NCBI RefSeq assembly: GCF_007680605.1 | Contig: NZ_VEIO01000001.1 | Coordinates: forward strand, 1,927,276 to 1,991,275 | Source of the DNA: Paenibacillus xylanexedens | GTDB lineage: Bacteria; Bacillota; Bacilli; Paenibacillales; Paenibacillaceae | Reading direction: 5' to 3' | DNA length: 64,000 nt | In this document: in pieces, positions 9,705 through 18,254 of the stretch | How positions within the stretch are numbered: the stretch's first letter is position 1 | Layout of the letters: the number at the start of each line of letters is the position of its first letter | The notes under the pieces: generated by a model | Told to the model about the DNA's origin: nothing | Seen by the model: the letters and a program-made list of their open reading frames with translations, nothing else | Databases searched by the model: none | Position numbers and translations under genes: made by a program

Positions 9705-11495
9705 TCAACGATACAACGGTCCGAATACATGACAAGCGCGGTAATCCGCACTCTCCGGCTCACTTGTGCCAAACAATCCCCATGCACGTGGACGGAAAAT
9801 TTCTGTCTGAGGTACATTGTGCATATTTACGGGTATGCGCAGCATTGATGCTAAGGTAATCAAATCTGCACCGATATGTCCATACGAGATGGATCCATGG
9901 TTCGCTCCCCATTGATTCATCACCTCATAAACCGAAGTAAATGCTCCCGAACCCGTAAGAATTGGAGCAAACCAGGTCGATGGCCATGTGGGATCGGTGC
10001 GCTGATCCAGCGTGTCATGAACATGCTCTGGCAGATCCACCGTGTAACCTTGGGCAATCTGTAGCACGGGCCCCAATCCCTTAACGAGATTCAGACGGGT
10101 CATGGTTACAGGCATACCGCCTTTGGTCAAAAAGTCAGCCGAGTAGCCTCCCCCGCGGAAATACTCAACGGATGCCGGTCTCCATGAAGTCGCTTTCAGG
10201 CAACTTTGGACTTCTTCATCCGTAATTTCCCAAAAAGGCTTGAGCACATGCTTGCCATTTCTCGTTTGTTCTCCAGTCCCATCAAGGGCAGCAGAGCCGG
10301 AATTGATCAGATGCAGAATTCCCGCTGTCGCGTGCCCTTCCAGTTGATGACCAGTCACACGCTTCACCGAATCAGGGCTCCAATACGTGCGCACATCCGC
10401 AAAAATCTGGGCCGTATGTGTCAGTAGTGAACCAAACAACATGGATACACCGTTTAAACTGTCATTCTCCGTTGCCACAAGATAGGGTGCACGTTTACCA
10501 TTCCAATCGAACGTGGAGTTCAGTATAGATTCCAAGAAATCTCCATTAGGGGCATGATCCGTCCATTGCCGTTGGCCTTGGAACCCCGAAACAATGGCAT
10601 GGTGGCCCATAGCTTCCTCTTCATATCCAAGTGAAGCCAGCTTTGGATTGCCTGCCATGAGATCACGTACGATTTGGGTCATTTTAACAACGGTCTCCCA
10701 TTCGTCGTCTTTACGTTTTCGATCGGACTGAAGATCCTCGGGATTGTTATCCGGTCCTTCAATGCAATTTTCCTTCACCCAGGCTAGTGCCCGCTCGTAT
10801 TCTTCAGGATCGTAGATTTCTTCTTCAATCCGCCGCGTCAATTCGCTCATATCCACATATTCGTTTCGCATGCCCAGATATTCCTGGAAAAAAGAATCAT
10901 TGACGATGGAACCTGCAATCCCCATCGACACGGAGCCAATGGACAGATATGCCTGCCCCTTCATTGCGGCCGCCGCAAGTCCAGCACGGCTGAACCGGAG
11001 TAGCTTGTCACGCACATCATCTGGAATGCTAGTATCACCGCCGTCCTGAACATCTTCACCATAGATGCCGAACGCAGGAATCCCTTTCTGTGCATGTGCA
11101 GACAGCACGGCAGCCAAATATACGGCTCCCGGTCGCTCTGTGCCGTTAAAGCCCCAGATGGCCGTTGGTATAGACGGTGACATATCCATCGTTTCCGTAC
11201 CATAACACCAGCAAGGCGTTACCGTAATCGTTACACCAACATTCGAACGGCTGAACAACGCCGCGGCGGCGGCGGCTTCAGCAACACCGCCGATACAGGT
11301 CTCCGCGACCACGCATTCGACTGGAGAACCGTCGGCATAACGAAGTTCGGATGAGATCAACTCGGCTACCGACGTTGCCATGCGCATCGTTTGCTCTTCC
11401 AACGACTCACGCACACCCTTGCGTCTGCCATCTATTGTGGGACGAATACCAATCTTGGGAAAAGCCTGTTGATAACGATAATCCTGATGAGTCAT
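9705..11495 (-). CDS. fucI: L-fucose isomerase FucI
   Basis: Converts L-fucose to L-fuculose in the cytosol, using Mn2+. The protein has 596 aa and is strongly similar throughout to Escherichia coli FucI (591 aa). Shared segments include [78 protein letters not shown] and [12 protein letters not shown]. The metal-ligand region is intact as far as I can see. The ATG follows AAAGGAGG. It is the first gene of the operon and faces the divergent LacI regulator across about 510 bp. Confidence 0.97.
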   Translation of the reverse strand: MTHQDYRYQQAFPKIGIRPTIDGRRKGVRESLEEQTMRMATSVAELISSELRYADGSPVECVVAETCIGGVAEAAAAAALFSRSNVGVTITVTPCWCYGTETMDMSPSIPTAIWGFNGTERPGAVYLAAVLSAHAQKGIPAFGIYGEDVQDGGDTSIPDDVRDKLLRFSRAGLAAAAMKGQAYLSIGSVSMGIAGSIVNDSFFQEYLGMRNEYVDMSELTRRIEEEIYDPEEYERALAWVKENCIEGPDNNPEDLQSDRKRKDDEWETVVKMTQIVRDLMAGNPKLASLGYEEEAMGHHAIVSGFQGQRQWTDHAPNGDFLESILNSTFDWNGKRAPYLVATENDSLNGVSMLFGSLLTHTAQIFADVRTYWSPDSVKRVTGHQLEGHATAGILHLINSGSAALDGTGEQTRNGKHVLKPFWEITDEEVQSCLKATSWRPASVEYFRGGGYSADFLTKGGMPVTMTRLNLVKGLGPVLQIAQGYTVDLPEHVHDTLDQRTDPTWPSTWFAPILTGSGAFTSVYEVMNQWGANHGSISYGHIGADLITLASMLRIPVNMHNVPQTEIFRPRAWGLFGTSEPESADYRACHVFGPLYR

Positions 11496-11613
11496 GCGAG
11501 AACGTCCTCCTTTTAGTGCATTTCAATAAATGCATGTGGAATTGAGAATATTCTGACTGAACGATGAGCAACAAAGGAAAAAGACATCAGATTACATTAC
11601 GAGTGAATATTTG

Positions 11614-11622
11614 CCGATAACC
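11614..11622 (-). promoter_or_regulatory. Second GGTTATCGG half-operator
   Basis: Read on the minus strand this is GGTTATCGG. It is identical to nine bases of the palindrome at 11910-11925, about 300 bp away and on the fucI side. Two matching sites flanking divergent promoters suggest a paired operator for the adjacent LacI-family regulator. Confidence 0.4.
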
Positions 11623-11638
11623 ACACGCGTTGAATGAT

Positions 11639-11652
11639 TGAATACGTTTACA
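11639..11652 (-). promoter_or_regulatory. Candidate cre site (CcpA) upstream of fucI
   Basis: The minus-strand sequence TGTAAACGTATTCA matches 13 of 14 positions of the cre consensus TGWAANCGNTNWCA. It lies about 150 bp upstream of the fucI start, consistent with carbon catabolite control of fucose use. Confidence 0.5.
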
Positions 11653-11909
11653 TAATTTTTAAAAAATAAACCACTCTCATTAATCATCATCCAATGTCGT
11701 TCACTGTACCTTGATGGACAATGAAACCATCATGAAAATAACGAGAACGGTCACTGTGTTGAGTAATTAAATAAATTTATAGAGATTGTTATTCAAGAAA
11801 TAACTTAGAAAACGATTATCTTAACTTTTACTTAAAACGGATTGAAATAGAGCTTATGGAGCTTAATCCAGCAATTTAAAGACCGGTTAAGACCATAGAA
11901 TGACCTTTT

Positions 11910-11925
11910 GGGTTATCGGTAACCC
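11910..11925. promoter_or_regulatory. Candidate LacI-family operator
   Basis: GGGTTATCGGTAACCC has perfect 6-bp arms around a central CG pair, the hallmark of LacI-family operators. It lies about 85 bp upstream of the regulator's start, so it may mediate autoregulation and, together with the half site at 11614-11622, control of fucI. Confidence 0.5.
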
Positions 11926-12009
11926 TAACTTACCACGCTCCTATGTTGCTGTCAATTACCATTATCCTTTAAAATGAAAGGACTATGTTGTGGAAAGGTT
12001 CGATTCCAT

Positions 12010-13023
12010 TTGATTACAATCTATGATATTGCCAAAAAAGCAAATGTCTCTGCGATGACTGTCTCAAAAGTCATTAATCGCACAGGTCGCATCAGCACGG
12101 CTACACGTGAACGTGTGCAGCAGGTCATCGATGAACTGGGCTACATTCCTAACTCCAATGCACGAAGTCTGGTGTTGCAGCGAACTCATATGCTGTCTTT
12201 GCTAATTACGGACATTACCAACCCTTTCTATACAACGCTGGCCCGTGGAGCCGAGGATGCCGCGCATCTTCGGGGTTATCGTGTTTTATTTGGCAACAGT
12301 GACGAGGACTATCGAAAAGAAAAAGAGTACGTGGAGGCGATCCTGTCGACACGAGTAGATGGCGTGCTCTTTGCACCTGCAGGAGATCGCTCTCTTCCCC
12401 ATCTGCAACAGTTGCAGGCTCGAAACATTCCATTTGTGTTTTTGGATCGAACCGTGCCCGGTATCACTTCAGATGTGATTGCCGGAGACAGCCGTGAAGG
12501 CGCAATAGAGCTCATACGTTATCTTATTCAACTTGGACACGAGCACATTGCACTGGTCAACGGTTCTTCTGAAGTTTCGACTGCAAGACTGCGTGAAGAT
12601 GGTTATATCGAAGGACTGCAGGAAGCAGGGATTACACCTGATCCTTCACTTATACTTCGTACAAGCTATCGTGATTTTAGTGATGATGAAGGATTGGAAC
12701 GTTTGCTCTCTAGGTCACGGCAGCCTACAGCTATTTTTGCGGCAAACAACATGCTGGCGATTGGAGTGATCCGTCTGCTGCGCAAACGAGGACTCAGAGT
12801 ACCCGAGGATATTTCTGTCGTTTGTTTCGATGACCTTGATCTGGCTTCCGCCTCTGATCCTTTTCTGACCGTCATTGCACAACCTGCTTATGAATTCGGA
12901 TATCAAGGAATGAATATGCTGATAGACCGGATTGAAGGGAAACTGTCATCTGACGCTGAAAATATGATCCTATCTTCCGAGCTACGAATACGTACATCCG
13001 CTTCTGTTCCGCCTACTAATTGA
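12010..13023 (+). CDS. LacI-family transcriptional regulator, probable fucose repressor
   Basis: A DNA-binding repressor with an N-terminal helix-turn-helix (TIYDIAKKANVSAMTVSKVIN) and a periplasmic-binding-protein-like effector domain (LLITDITNPFYTTLARGAE, VDGVLFAPAG, FAANNMLAIGVIRLLRKRGL, DISVVCFDDLD). The frame is open from an ATG at 11974 but no ribosome site precedes that codon. I prefer the TTG at 12010, eleven bases after GGAAAGG, which gives the standard LacI N-terminus and 337 aa. The divergent placement next to fucI makes regulation of fucose genes the likely role; the true effector is inferred. Confidence 0.9.
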   Translation: MITIYDIAKKANVSAMTVSKVINRTGRISTATRERVQQVIDELGYIPNSNARSLVLQRTHMLSLLITDITNPFYTTLARGAEDAAHLRGYRVLFGNSDEDYRKEKEYVEAILSTRVDGVLFAPAGDRSLPHLQQLQARNIPFVFLDRTVPGITSDVIAGDSREGAIELIRYLIQLGHEHIALVNGSSEVSTARLREDGYIEGLQEAGITPDPSLILRTSYRDFSDDEGLERLLSRSRQPTAIFAANNMLAIGVIRLLRKRGLRVPEDISVVCFDDLDLASASDPFLTVIAQPAYEFGYQGMNMLIDRIEGKLSSDAENMILSSELRIRTSASVPPTN

Positions 13024-13088
13024 TGTTATACAAATTGAAGTAGAGATTTCACACACTCCACTCCGATGATCAAGTTCGAGAAAAAAGA

Positions 13089-13138
13089 CAAAAAACAGGA
13101 CCTACCCGAGATCATATCTCTGGTCATCCTGTTTTTTT
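13089..13138. terminator. Intrinsic terminator after the LacI gene
   Basis: AAAAACAGGA pairs with TCCTGTTTTT, with T7 following on the plus strand. The A-rich left arm lets it act on the minus strand as well, for the convergent gene at 13224-14117. Confidence 0.85.
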
Positions 13139-13223
13139 GTCTGATCAATTTAAGCTTTTAGTTGAATAACAAGCATATCTCTATCAGCTCACTTATAACG
13201 GATAAGTGCATCCCATAGCGTGA

Positions 13224-14117
13224 TTATCGTTCCGACTGTAGCGCAAGAGCGATCTCTCGCACTAGACCCGGAAACCAGTCCATAAGCTCTTCAAACGTAT
13301 ACCCTGCATGCTCTGCTTTGGATGTGTCCATCGTCCATGATTGCTGCACTCCGAAAGGCGACATATCTTCGTCCACGGTTTGCTTCAGAATCTGAGCCTG
13401 CATGCCCGTCACCGTTTCGATTAACTGCATCATCGCCGTGAGAGTAATCGCTCCCTTGGACGCGGCATTCACAGGTCCAGTTAACGACACATTACCAAGC
13501 CAGGCAAGGAACCTTGCCGCTTCCGTTGAATGAATAAACCCAATCCCGGCATCGGGATTCGGCATACCTATCGGTTTTCCTTGCTGTACGTGTTTGATAT
13601 GAAAATGAAGCCTTCTCGTATAATCATCCATACCAAGTACAATAGGGATACGCATGGCCGCTACCGGGAAGGACGCCGTTTGGAAAAACACAGCTTCGGC
13701 AAGCCGTTTGCCTTCACCGTAAGCAAAGTCCTCCTTGTTGCCGTACTGTAGTGGATACGTGTATGGATCAAAGTCCGTCTCCACAAATCCTTCTCTTGGT
13801 TCTCCATACACCGAAAGTGTAGAGGTTAACACATATCTTTTGGTTCGTCCCGCAAATGCTTCACAAGCAGCCTTGGCTTCATTCGGAGAGTAACAGATAT
13901 TATCGTAGACGACATCCCACTCATCAGACTGTGCAGCCTCTGTTACAGACTGCGGGTCTTCCCGATCCATCCGGATTCGCTTCACTTCCGCTCCAAAATC
14001 AACCTCCGTCTGTCCACGAGTCGCGATCGTGATCTCGGACTTCCCCTCCCAGATCAAATGATCCACAAGTCGTTTTCCGAAGAAACGTGTACCTCCAAGA
14101 ATAAGAACCTTTTTCAT
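13224..14117 (-). CDS. NAD-dependent epimerase/dehydratase family protein
   Basis: An extended short-chain dehydrogenase/reductase with a Rossmann fold: MKKVLILGGTRFFGKRLVDHL carries the GGTRFFG nucleotide-binding loop. Ser/Tyr catalytic-region candidates lie in TSTLSVYGEP near residue 105, and YGEGKRLAE near residue 140 offers the usual Y-x3-K. The protein has 297 aa. I chose the ATG seven bases after GGAGGG rather than an upstream TTG. The substrate is unknown. The gene is followed upstream by a methyltransferase gene in the same direction (25 bp gap), so they may be cotranscribed. Confidence 0.85.
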   Translation of the reverse strand: MKKVLILGGTRFFGKRLVDHLIWEGKSEITIATRGQTEVDFGAEVKRIRMDREDPQSVTEAAQSDEWDVVYDNICYSPNEAKAACEAFAGRTKRYVLTSTLSVYGEPREGFVETDFDPYTYPLQYGNKEDFAYGEGKRLAEAVFFQTASFPVAAMRIPIVLGMDDYTRRLHFHIKHVQQGKPIGMPNPDAGIGFIHSTEAARFLAWLGNVSLTGPVNAASKGAITLTAMMQLIETVTGMQAQILKQTVDEDMSPFGVQQSWTMDTSKAEHAGYTFEELMDWFPGLVREIALALQSER

Positions 14118-14142
14118 CTCGTTTCCCTCCAATCGTATCTGT

Positions 14143-14952
14143 CTAAAGTGAAGGCTTTCTTATCCGAAGCATCGTATGAGCATTACGCTGAAATTCATAT
14201 GACGTTCTAACTTCAGATAGAAGATAGCCCTTATTTTCCAAAAACATCATCAGTTCATCCATATATTCATAACGCTTGCCTGACAGATCTACCGTCGGAA
14301 AAATACGTACTTCATGCCTTGTGACACGTAGCATCTCCAGCAACGTTCCAACATGGAAATCAAAATCCAACCGATCTGCATAGGTAAATAAGAAATGTGC
14401 GGATAAGATCAAATCAAACTGCTCTTCTTTAAAAGGGAGATCAGGTAGTTCAGTAGCCACATAACTATCAGGATGATGCCTCATATCTTCCACACAATCC
14501 GTAATCGCACGCAATCGTTCTTCCCTCAACCCTTCGATTGTTCCAAATCGATCCCACATGTACTTCCCTTGAACAGCATGGATCTGTTTCATCGTATGTT
14601 CAATGTCCTGAAGGCCCTTCGTTTCAAGTTCATTCCTGCCATACTGGTAAACGATATCTGCTGCTACAGCATGAGCCCCAAGCTTCCGAGCCTGACTACT
14701 GAACGAACAAGCACCTCCGGGGCAATCCAGGATGTTCTGGCCTGCTAGCTCCTCCCTAGTCAGATCAAACATACTCATGTATTCATCAAACGTTCTTCCT
14801 ATAAAAACAATCTGGGATAGCTCCAGACCGCTCTCTTCTTGCTGATGCATCTGTTTGCTGTGCTTCATCTTCATGCTTAAGCTGTCTTTCAAACGTTCCC
14901 GTTCTTCTCTGCTCTGCTGATCATTCTCAATCCTCTGCTCTTCTCGGCTCAT
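14143..14952 (-). CDS. SAM-dependent methyltransferase-like protein
   Basis: The 269-aa protein has a charged N-terminal coil (residues 1-40) and a class I methyltransferase core. Motif I is a variant, ILDCPGGACSFSSQARKLGA near residue 73, followed by AVAADIVYQYG near 95 and LPFKEEQFDLILSAHFLFTY near 170. The CPGG in place of the usual xGxG is noticeable. No signal peptide is present. Substrate and role are unknown. It lies between the epimerase and a Gfo/Idh gene, all on the minus strand. Confidence 0.75.
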   Translation of the reverse strand: MSREEQRIENDQQSREERERLKDSLSMKMKHSKQMHQQEESGLELSQIVFIGRTFDEYMSMFDLTREELAGQNILDCPGGACSFSSQARKLGAHAVAADIVYQYGRNELETKGLQDIEHTMKQIHAVQGKYMWDRFGTIEGLREERLRAITDCVEDMRHHPDSYVATELPDLPFKEEQFDLILSAHFLFTYADRLDFDFHVGTLLEMLRVTRHEVRIFPTVDLSGKRYEYMDELMMFLENKGYLLSEVRTSYEFQRNAHTMLRIRKPSL

Positions 14953-14985
14953 CTCTTTTACTTCCTCTCATATCAAATCTCTCGT

Positions 14986-15966
14986 TTAATCATTAGGAAA
15001 AACAAGACCAATCTGTTGCCTGATCTGATCCATGACCTGCATCGTCTGATGGGAGCGTTCGTACGTGTTCATCGCGGATTCTAATTTTCCTTGCTGCACC
15101 AGATTCACGAACTCCTCCACTTCATAATACATCGCGGGATGCGGCTGTTCCACCGTCAGTACCTCAATCGTACCGTCATTATAACGAATCTCTGCATGTT
15201 CAGGCGATCCAATCTTATCGATGATGATACTTCCGCGCTCGCCCATAATTTCGCTAGGTACATGTGAATTCGCGATTTTGGAGTACGTAACAACCGCATC
15301 CATCCCATCATAATTCAGCAACACACTTCCTTGCCCATCGACACCGGATTCCAGCATCATCGCCTGAGCTTGAACGTGTTTAGGTGCTCCAAATAGCGTG
15401 ATGAGCGGGTATAAACAATACACACCCAGATCCATTAACGCCCCATTAGCGAGCTCAGGCTTGAAGGCGTTTAACACGATACCTTCCTTATACTTGTCAT
15501 AACGCGAAGAATACTGCGAATAACCCGCTATGTACTTGCGAATAGGGCCGATTTTGGGCACATGCTTCTCTACACTTTTAAACACCGGAACGAGCGTTGA
15601 CTTCATCGCTTCCATCAGCAGCACATCATGCTTACGCGCTGTCTCGATCATGCTGTGTACTTCTGCCGCATTAGCCGCCAGAGGTTTCTCACACAGTACA
15701 TGCTTGCCATTTCTCAGAAAAAGCTCCGCCTGCTGTGCATGCAGTGTATTCGGCGTGGCAATATATACCGCATCCAGCGCATCACTCGCTGCCATTTCTT
15801 CCAAATCCGTAAAACGATAGGCTGCATCATACCGATCTGCAAATGCGTTAGCCTTATCCTCTGTCCGCGAATATACCGCAGTAAGCTCGAACCCTTGCAC
15901 TAGAAGTGCAGATTCCAGCAACCTTTCCGTAATCCAGTTGGTACCTACTACACCGAATCGAACCAT
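14986..15966 (-). CDS. Gfo/Idh/MocA family oxidoreductase
   Basis: An NAD(P)-dependent sugar or inositol-type dehydrogenase of 326 aa. The Rossmann motif is FGVVGTNWITERLL at the N-terminus. The signature CEKPLAANAAE lies near residue 92 with the catalytic-region Lys, and the C-terminal beta-sheet domain begins near residue 125. The ATG follows AGAGGTAG. The substrate is not predictable from sequence alone. It heads the minus-strand run of three genes down to 13224. Confidence 0.88.
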   Translation of the reverse strand: MVRFGVVGTNWITERLLESALLVQGFELTAVYSRTEDKANAFADRYDAAYRFTDLEEMAASDALDAVYIATPNTLHAQQAELFLRNGKHVLCEKPLAANAAEVHSMIETARKHDVLLMEAMKSTLVPVFKSVEKHVPKIGPIRKYIAGYSQYSSRYDKYKEGIVLNAFKPELANGALMDLGVYCLYPLITLFGAPKHVQAQAMMLESGVDGQGSVLLNYDGMDAVVTYSKIANSHVPSEIMGERGSIIIDKIGSPEHAEIRYNDGTIEVLTVEQPHPAMYYEVEEFVNLVQQGKLESAMNTYERSHQTMQVMDQIRQQIGLVFPND

Positions 15967-16221
15967 GTCTATCTACCTCTTTCGTTTATGACTGATGTTT
16001 GTTATTTGTTATTGATTCAGAAGATTAGAACGATCAATGCTATACAAGCGGAGAAATGTTCAGTTCAACTCGTATAGATGACCTATCCTTTATATTGTAG
16101 CGTATATTTCAGCAGGAATGAAGAAAGAGCTAAGGCCTCTAGGTTTTAGATGAATAGCATGTGTTGCTTCTTCGTTTGCAGTTGCTGGATTGATCTATTG
16201 ATTAAGCTAGGGAGGTCCATC

Positions 16222-16581
16222 ATGAAAAAAACAATTTTATTTATTATCATTAGTATGATTATATTTACAGGCTGCTCTAACAAAGAAGAAAATACAAATT
16301 ATCCAATTTACGAGGGTACTGTGGTTTATAAAGAAGTTAAGAATGATACGTACAGATTTCTTATGCTCCAAAATATAAGTAAGGAAGATTTGGAAAATGG
16401 AAATCCCGAGAAATTTGCAGAACTAGGACAAGATCAAGAGGCTGCATATTATTACCTCGATAAAGAAAATTATGATTCGATTGAAGTTGGACAAAAAGTG
16501 AGAGTCACTGCTGACATTAACCAAAATGATTCCAACCCGCCTCTTAGATCAGCTCTGAGAATTGAAAACATCAAGGAGTAA
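16222..16581 (+). CDS. Small lipoprotein (DUF3221-like)
   Basis: The 119-aa product starts with a lipoprotein signal MKKTILFIIISMIIFTGC with the lipobox Cys at residue 18, so it should be anchored to the outer face of the membrane. The mature part resembles the YobA/DUF3221 oligonucleotide-fold proteins (YEGTVVYKEV, VGQKVRVTADI). The ATG follows GGGAGG by six bases. The gene is clearly more AT-rich than its neighbours, which may reflect transfer. Function unknown. Confidence 0.75.
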   Translation: MKKTILFIIISMIIFTGCSNKEENTNYPIYEGTVVYKEVKNDTYRFLMLQNISKEDLENGNPEKFAELGQDQEAAYYYLDKENYDSIEVGQKVRVTADINQNDSNPPLRSALRIENIKE

Positions 16582-16698
16582 GCTTGGATCATTCCTTACG
16601 AACTTCGTAACCGCTCAATATTGAGATCTTGCGATTTCAATTCAAAACTTCGTCATTCCCCAACCGTGCAGGGTATAATTAAAGCAGAGGTGAACATT

Positions 16699-17283
16699 AT
16701 GAAACCTACAGAGCAACAGAATACCCTGCCTTCGTGGATTCCCCATGAATACTGGAATGCAATAATCCAGAATGATCACACATACGATGGTACGTTTTTC
16801 TACGCAGTACAAACAACCGGTATTTTCTGTCGTCCCTCATGCAAATCAAGAGCGCCGAAATCGGACAATGTTCTGATTTTTCAAAATGCAGAGCAGGCGC
16901 TGGCTCACAAGTTCAGACCGTGCAAACGCTGTAAACCTACAGGAGAACGCGTGCCAGACCAGGAGTGGATTCACGGGGTTACCGAATATATTAATAAACA
17001 CTTCGCCGAACCGTTAGCGCTTGATGTACTTGCTGCTGTAAGCCATGGGAGTCCGTACCATCTGCATAGAGTGTTCAAACGCGTTACGGGTCAAACCCCT
17101 GTTCAATATATCCAAGCGAAACGTATCAGCGAAGCGCAAACCCTTCTTAAACGTACACGTCTCACCGTCAACGAAATCGCACGCCAAGTAGGGATATCGA
17201 ATCCGGCATATTTCATTTCCGTTTTTCGTAAACACACCGGATATACTCCTACACTTTACAGGGAAAGGCATGAAAGTTCATGA
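16699..17283 (+). CDS. adaA: AdaA-type methylphosphotriester-DNA methyltransferase / AraC regulator
   Basis: A 194-aa protein with an Ada N-domain followed by an AraC-type helix-turn-helix. The zinc/acceptor cysteines lie in FCRPSCKSR and FRPCKRCKP (residues about 40-80). The AraC region spans about 95-190 with two helix-turn-helix units. In Bacillus subtilis, AdaA takes a methyl group from DNA phosphotriesters and then activates the adaptive response. The start follows GCAGAGGTG. The stop overlaps the next gene in an ATGA, so the two are translationally coupled. Confidence 0.9.
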   Translation: MKPTEQQNTLPSWIPHEYWNAIIQNDHTYDGTFFYAVQTTGIFCRPSCKSRAPKSDNVLIFQNAEQALAHKFRPCKRCKPTGERVPDQEWIHGVTEYINKHFAEPLALDVLAAVSHGSPYHLHRVFKRVTGQTPVQYIQAKRISEAQTLLKRTRLTVNEIARQVGISNPAYFISVFRKHTGYTPTLYRERHESS

Positions 17284-18098
17284 AGACTCAATTGGCTTAT
17301 AAAATTCCTAAAACGTTATTAAACAAAGGCACTGGCTTCCTGAACGGGTACACCCACACCTTAAATCCTTATACAGGATGCGCCTTTGGATGTTCCTATT
17401 GTTACGTTAGACAGATGCCTGTCAACTTATTTCGTAAGGAAGACTGGGGAAGCTGGGTAGATGTGAAAAAAGAAGCCTCCGGCATACTCGCCAAAGAATT
17501 GCTGCGCGCCCGTAATAAAGGAAAAGTAACAATTTTCATGTCGTCCAGCACCGACCCGTATCAACCCGTCGAAGCGCAGGAACAAATTACACGTTCGTTG
17601 CTGGAAACGATGCTGATCGAACCGCCGGATTTTATCTTGGTGCAGACCCGGAGTCCGCTTGTTACTCGTGATATCGATGTATTGAAAAAGCTTGGTGAAC
17701 GTGTGCGAGTAAGCATGACCGTGGAGACAGATCAAGACGATATCAGGAAGCACTTTACCCCCTCTGCGCCACCTATAGCAGGTCGCTTACGTGCACTTAA
17801 ACAACTACGGGAAGCTGGTATTCCGACTCAAGTAGCCATTGCGCCTGTATTGCCAAGCAGTGAACAGTTTGCGTCTACTCTGAGGCCGCTTGTTCAGCGC
17901 GTGTGTATTGATGACTATTTCATGGGTGACGGCAGCGAAGGCAAGCGCACACGGAGACTTGGGATGGAGGCTCTTTATCAGGAGATCGGGATGCAGCACT
18001 GGTATCGACCGGATGCTCACAAAATGGTTGTAAAGCAAATGCAGATGCATTTTGCAGAACAGGAGATCTATATTAGTCAGGCTGGATTTGAGCCTTGA
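17280..18098 (+). CDS. SPL-like radical SAM protein (DNA repair photolyase family)
   Basis: A 272-aa radical S-adenosylmethionine enzyme. The iron-sulfur ligands form the canonical C-x3-C-x2-C in GCAFGCSYCYVRQMP (residues about 31-45). Other features are MSSSTDPYQPVE near residue 88, TRSPLVTRDID near residue 125 and VSMTVET near 145, all typical of the spore-photoproduct-lyase-like COG1533 group. It is not the spore photolyase itself, which is longer. It starts within the adaA stop codon, so a role in repair or tolerance of DNA alkylation or related damage is inferred. Confidence 0.88.
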   Translation: MKTQLAYKIPKTLLNKGTGFLNGYTHTLNPYTGCAFGCSYCYVRQMPVNLFRKEDWGSWVDVKKEASGILAKELLRARNKGKVTIFMSSSTDPYQPVEAQEQITRSLLETMLIEPPDFILVQTRSPLVTRDIDVLKKLGERVRVSMTVETDQDDIRKHFTPSAPPIAGRLRALKQLREAGIPTQVAIAPVLPSSEQFASTLRPLVQRVCIDDYFMGDGSEGKRTRRLGMEALYQEIGMQHWYRPDAHKMVVKQMQMHFAEQEIYISQAGFEP

Positions 18099-18180
18099 TT
18101 ATAAATACATTCTGCTAAATGTCAGATAAAACAACGGTAAATTTGCAATATACACTTGCACACGATACTCTTGCTACACA

Positions 18181-18223
18181 AAACAGCCTCTTTACCAGTT
18201 TCTTGGAAAGAGGCTGTTTATTC
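18181..18223. terminator. Bidirectional intrinsic terminator
   Basis: AAACAGCCTCTTT pairs with AAAGAGGCTGTTT around a 13-base loop. It separates the plus-strand repair pair from the minus-strand dehydrogenase at 18255. Confidence 0.85.
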
Positions 18224-18254
18224 CTGTTCATGCTGGTTAGAAGTTGTACCCTTC

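Larger units (their letters stand above)
11496..12009. other. Divergent fuc regulatory region
   Basis: This 514-bp AT-rich region between fucI (minus) and the LacI gene (plus) holds no convincing gene. It contains a cre-like site, an operator-like palindrome and a matching half site, annotated separately. A TGCATTT-CAAT-AAATGCA stem-loop near 11517-11534 lies just upstream of the fucI ribosome site and could affect its translation. Confidence 0.8.
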
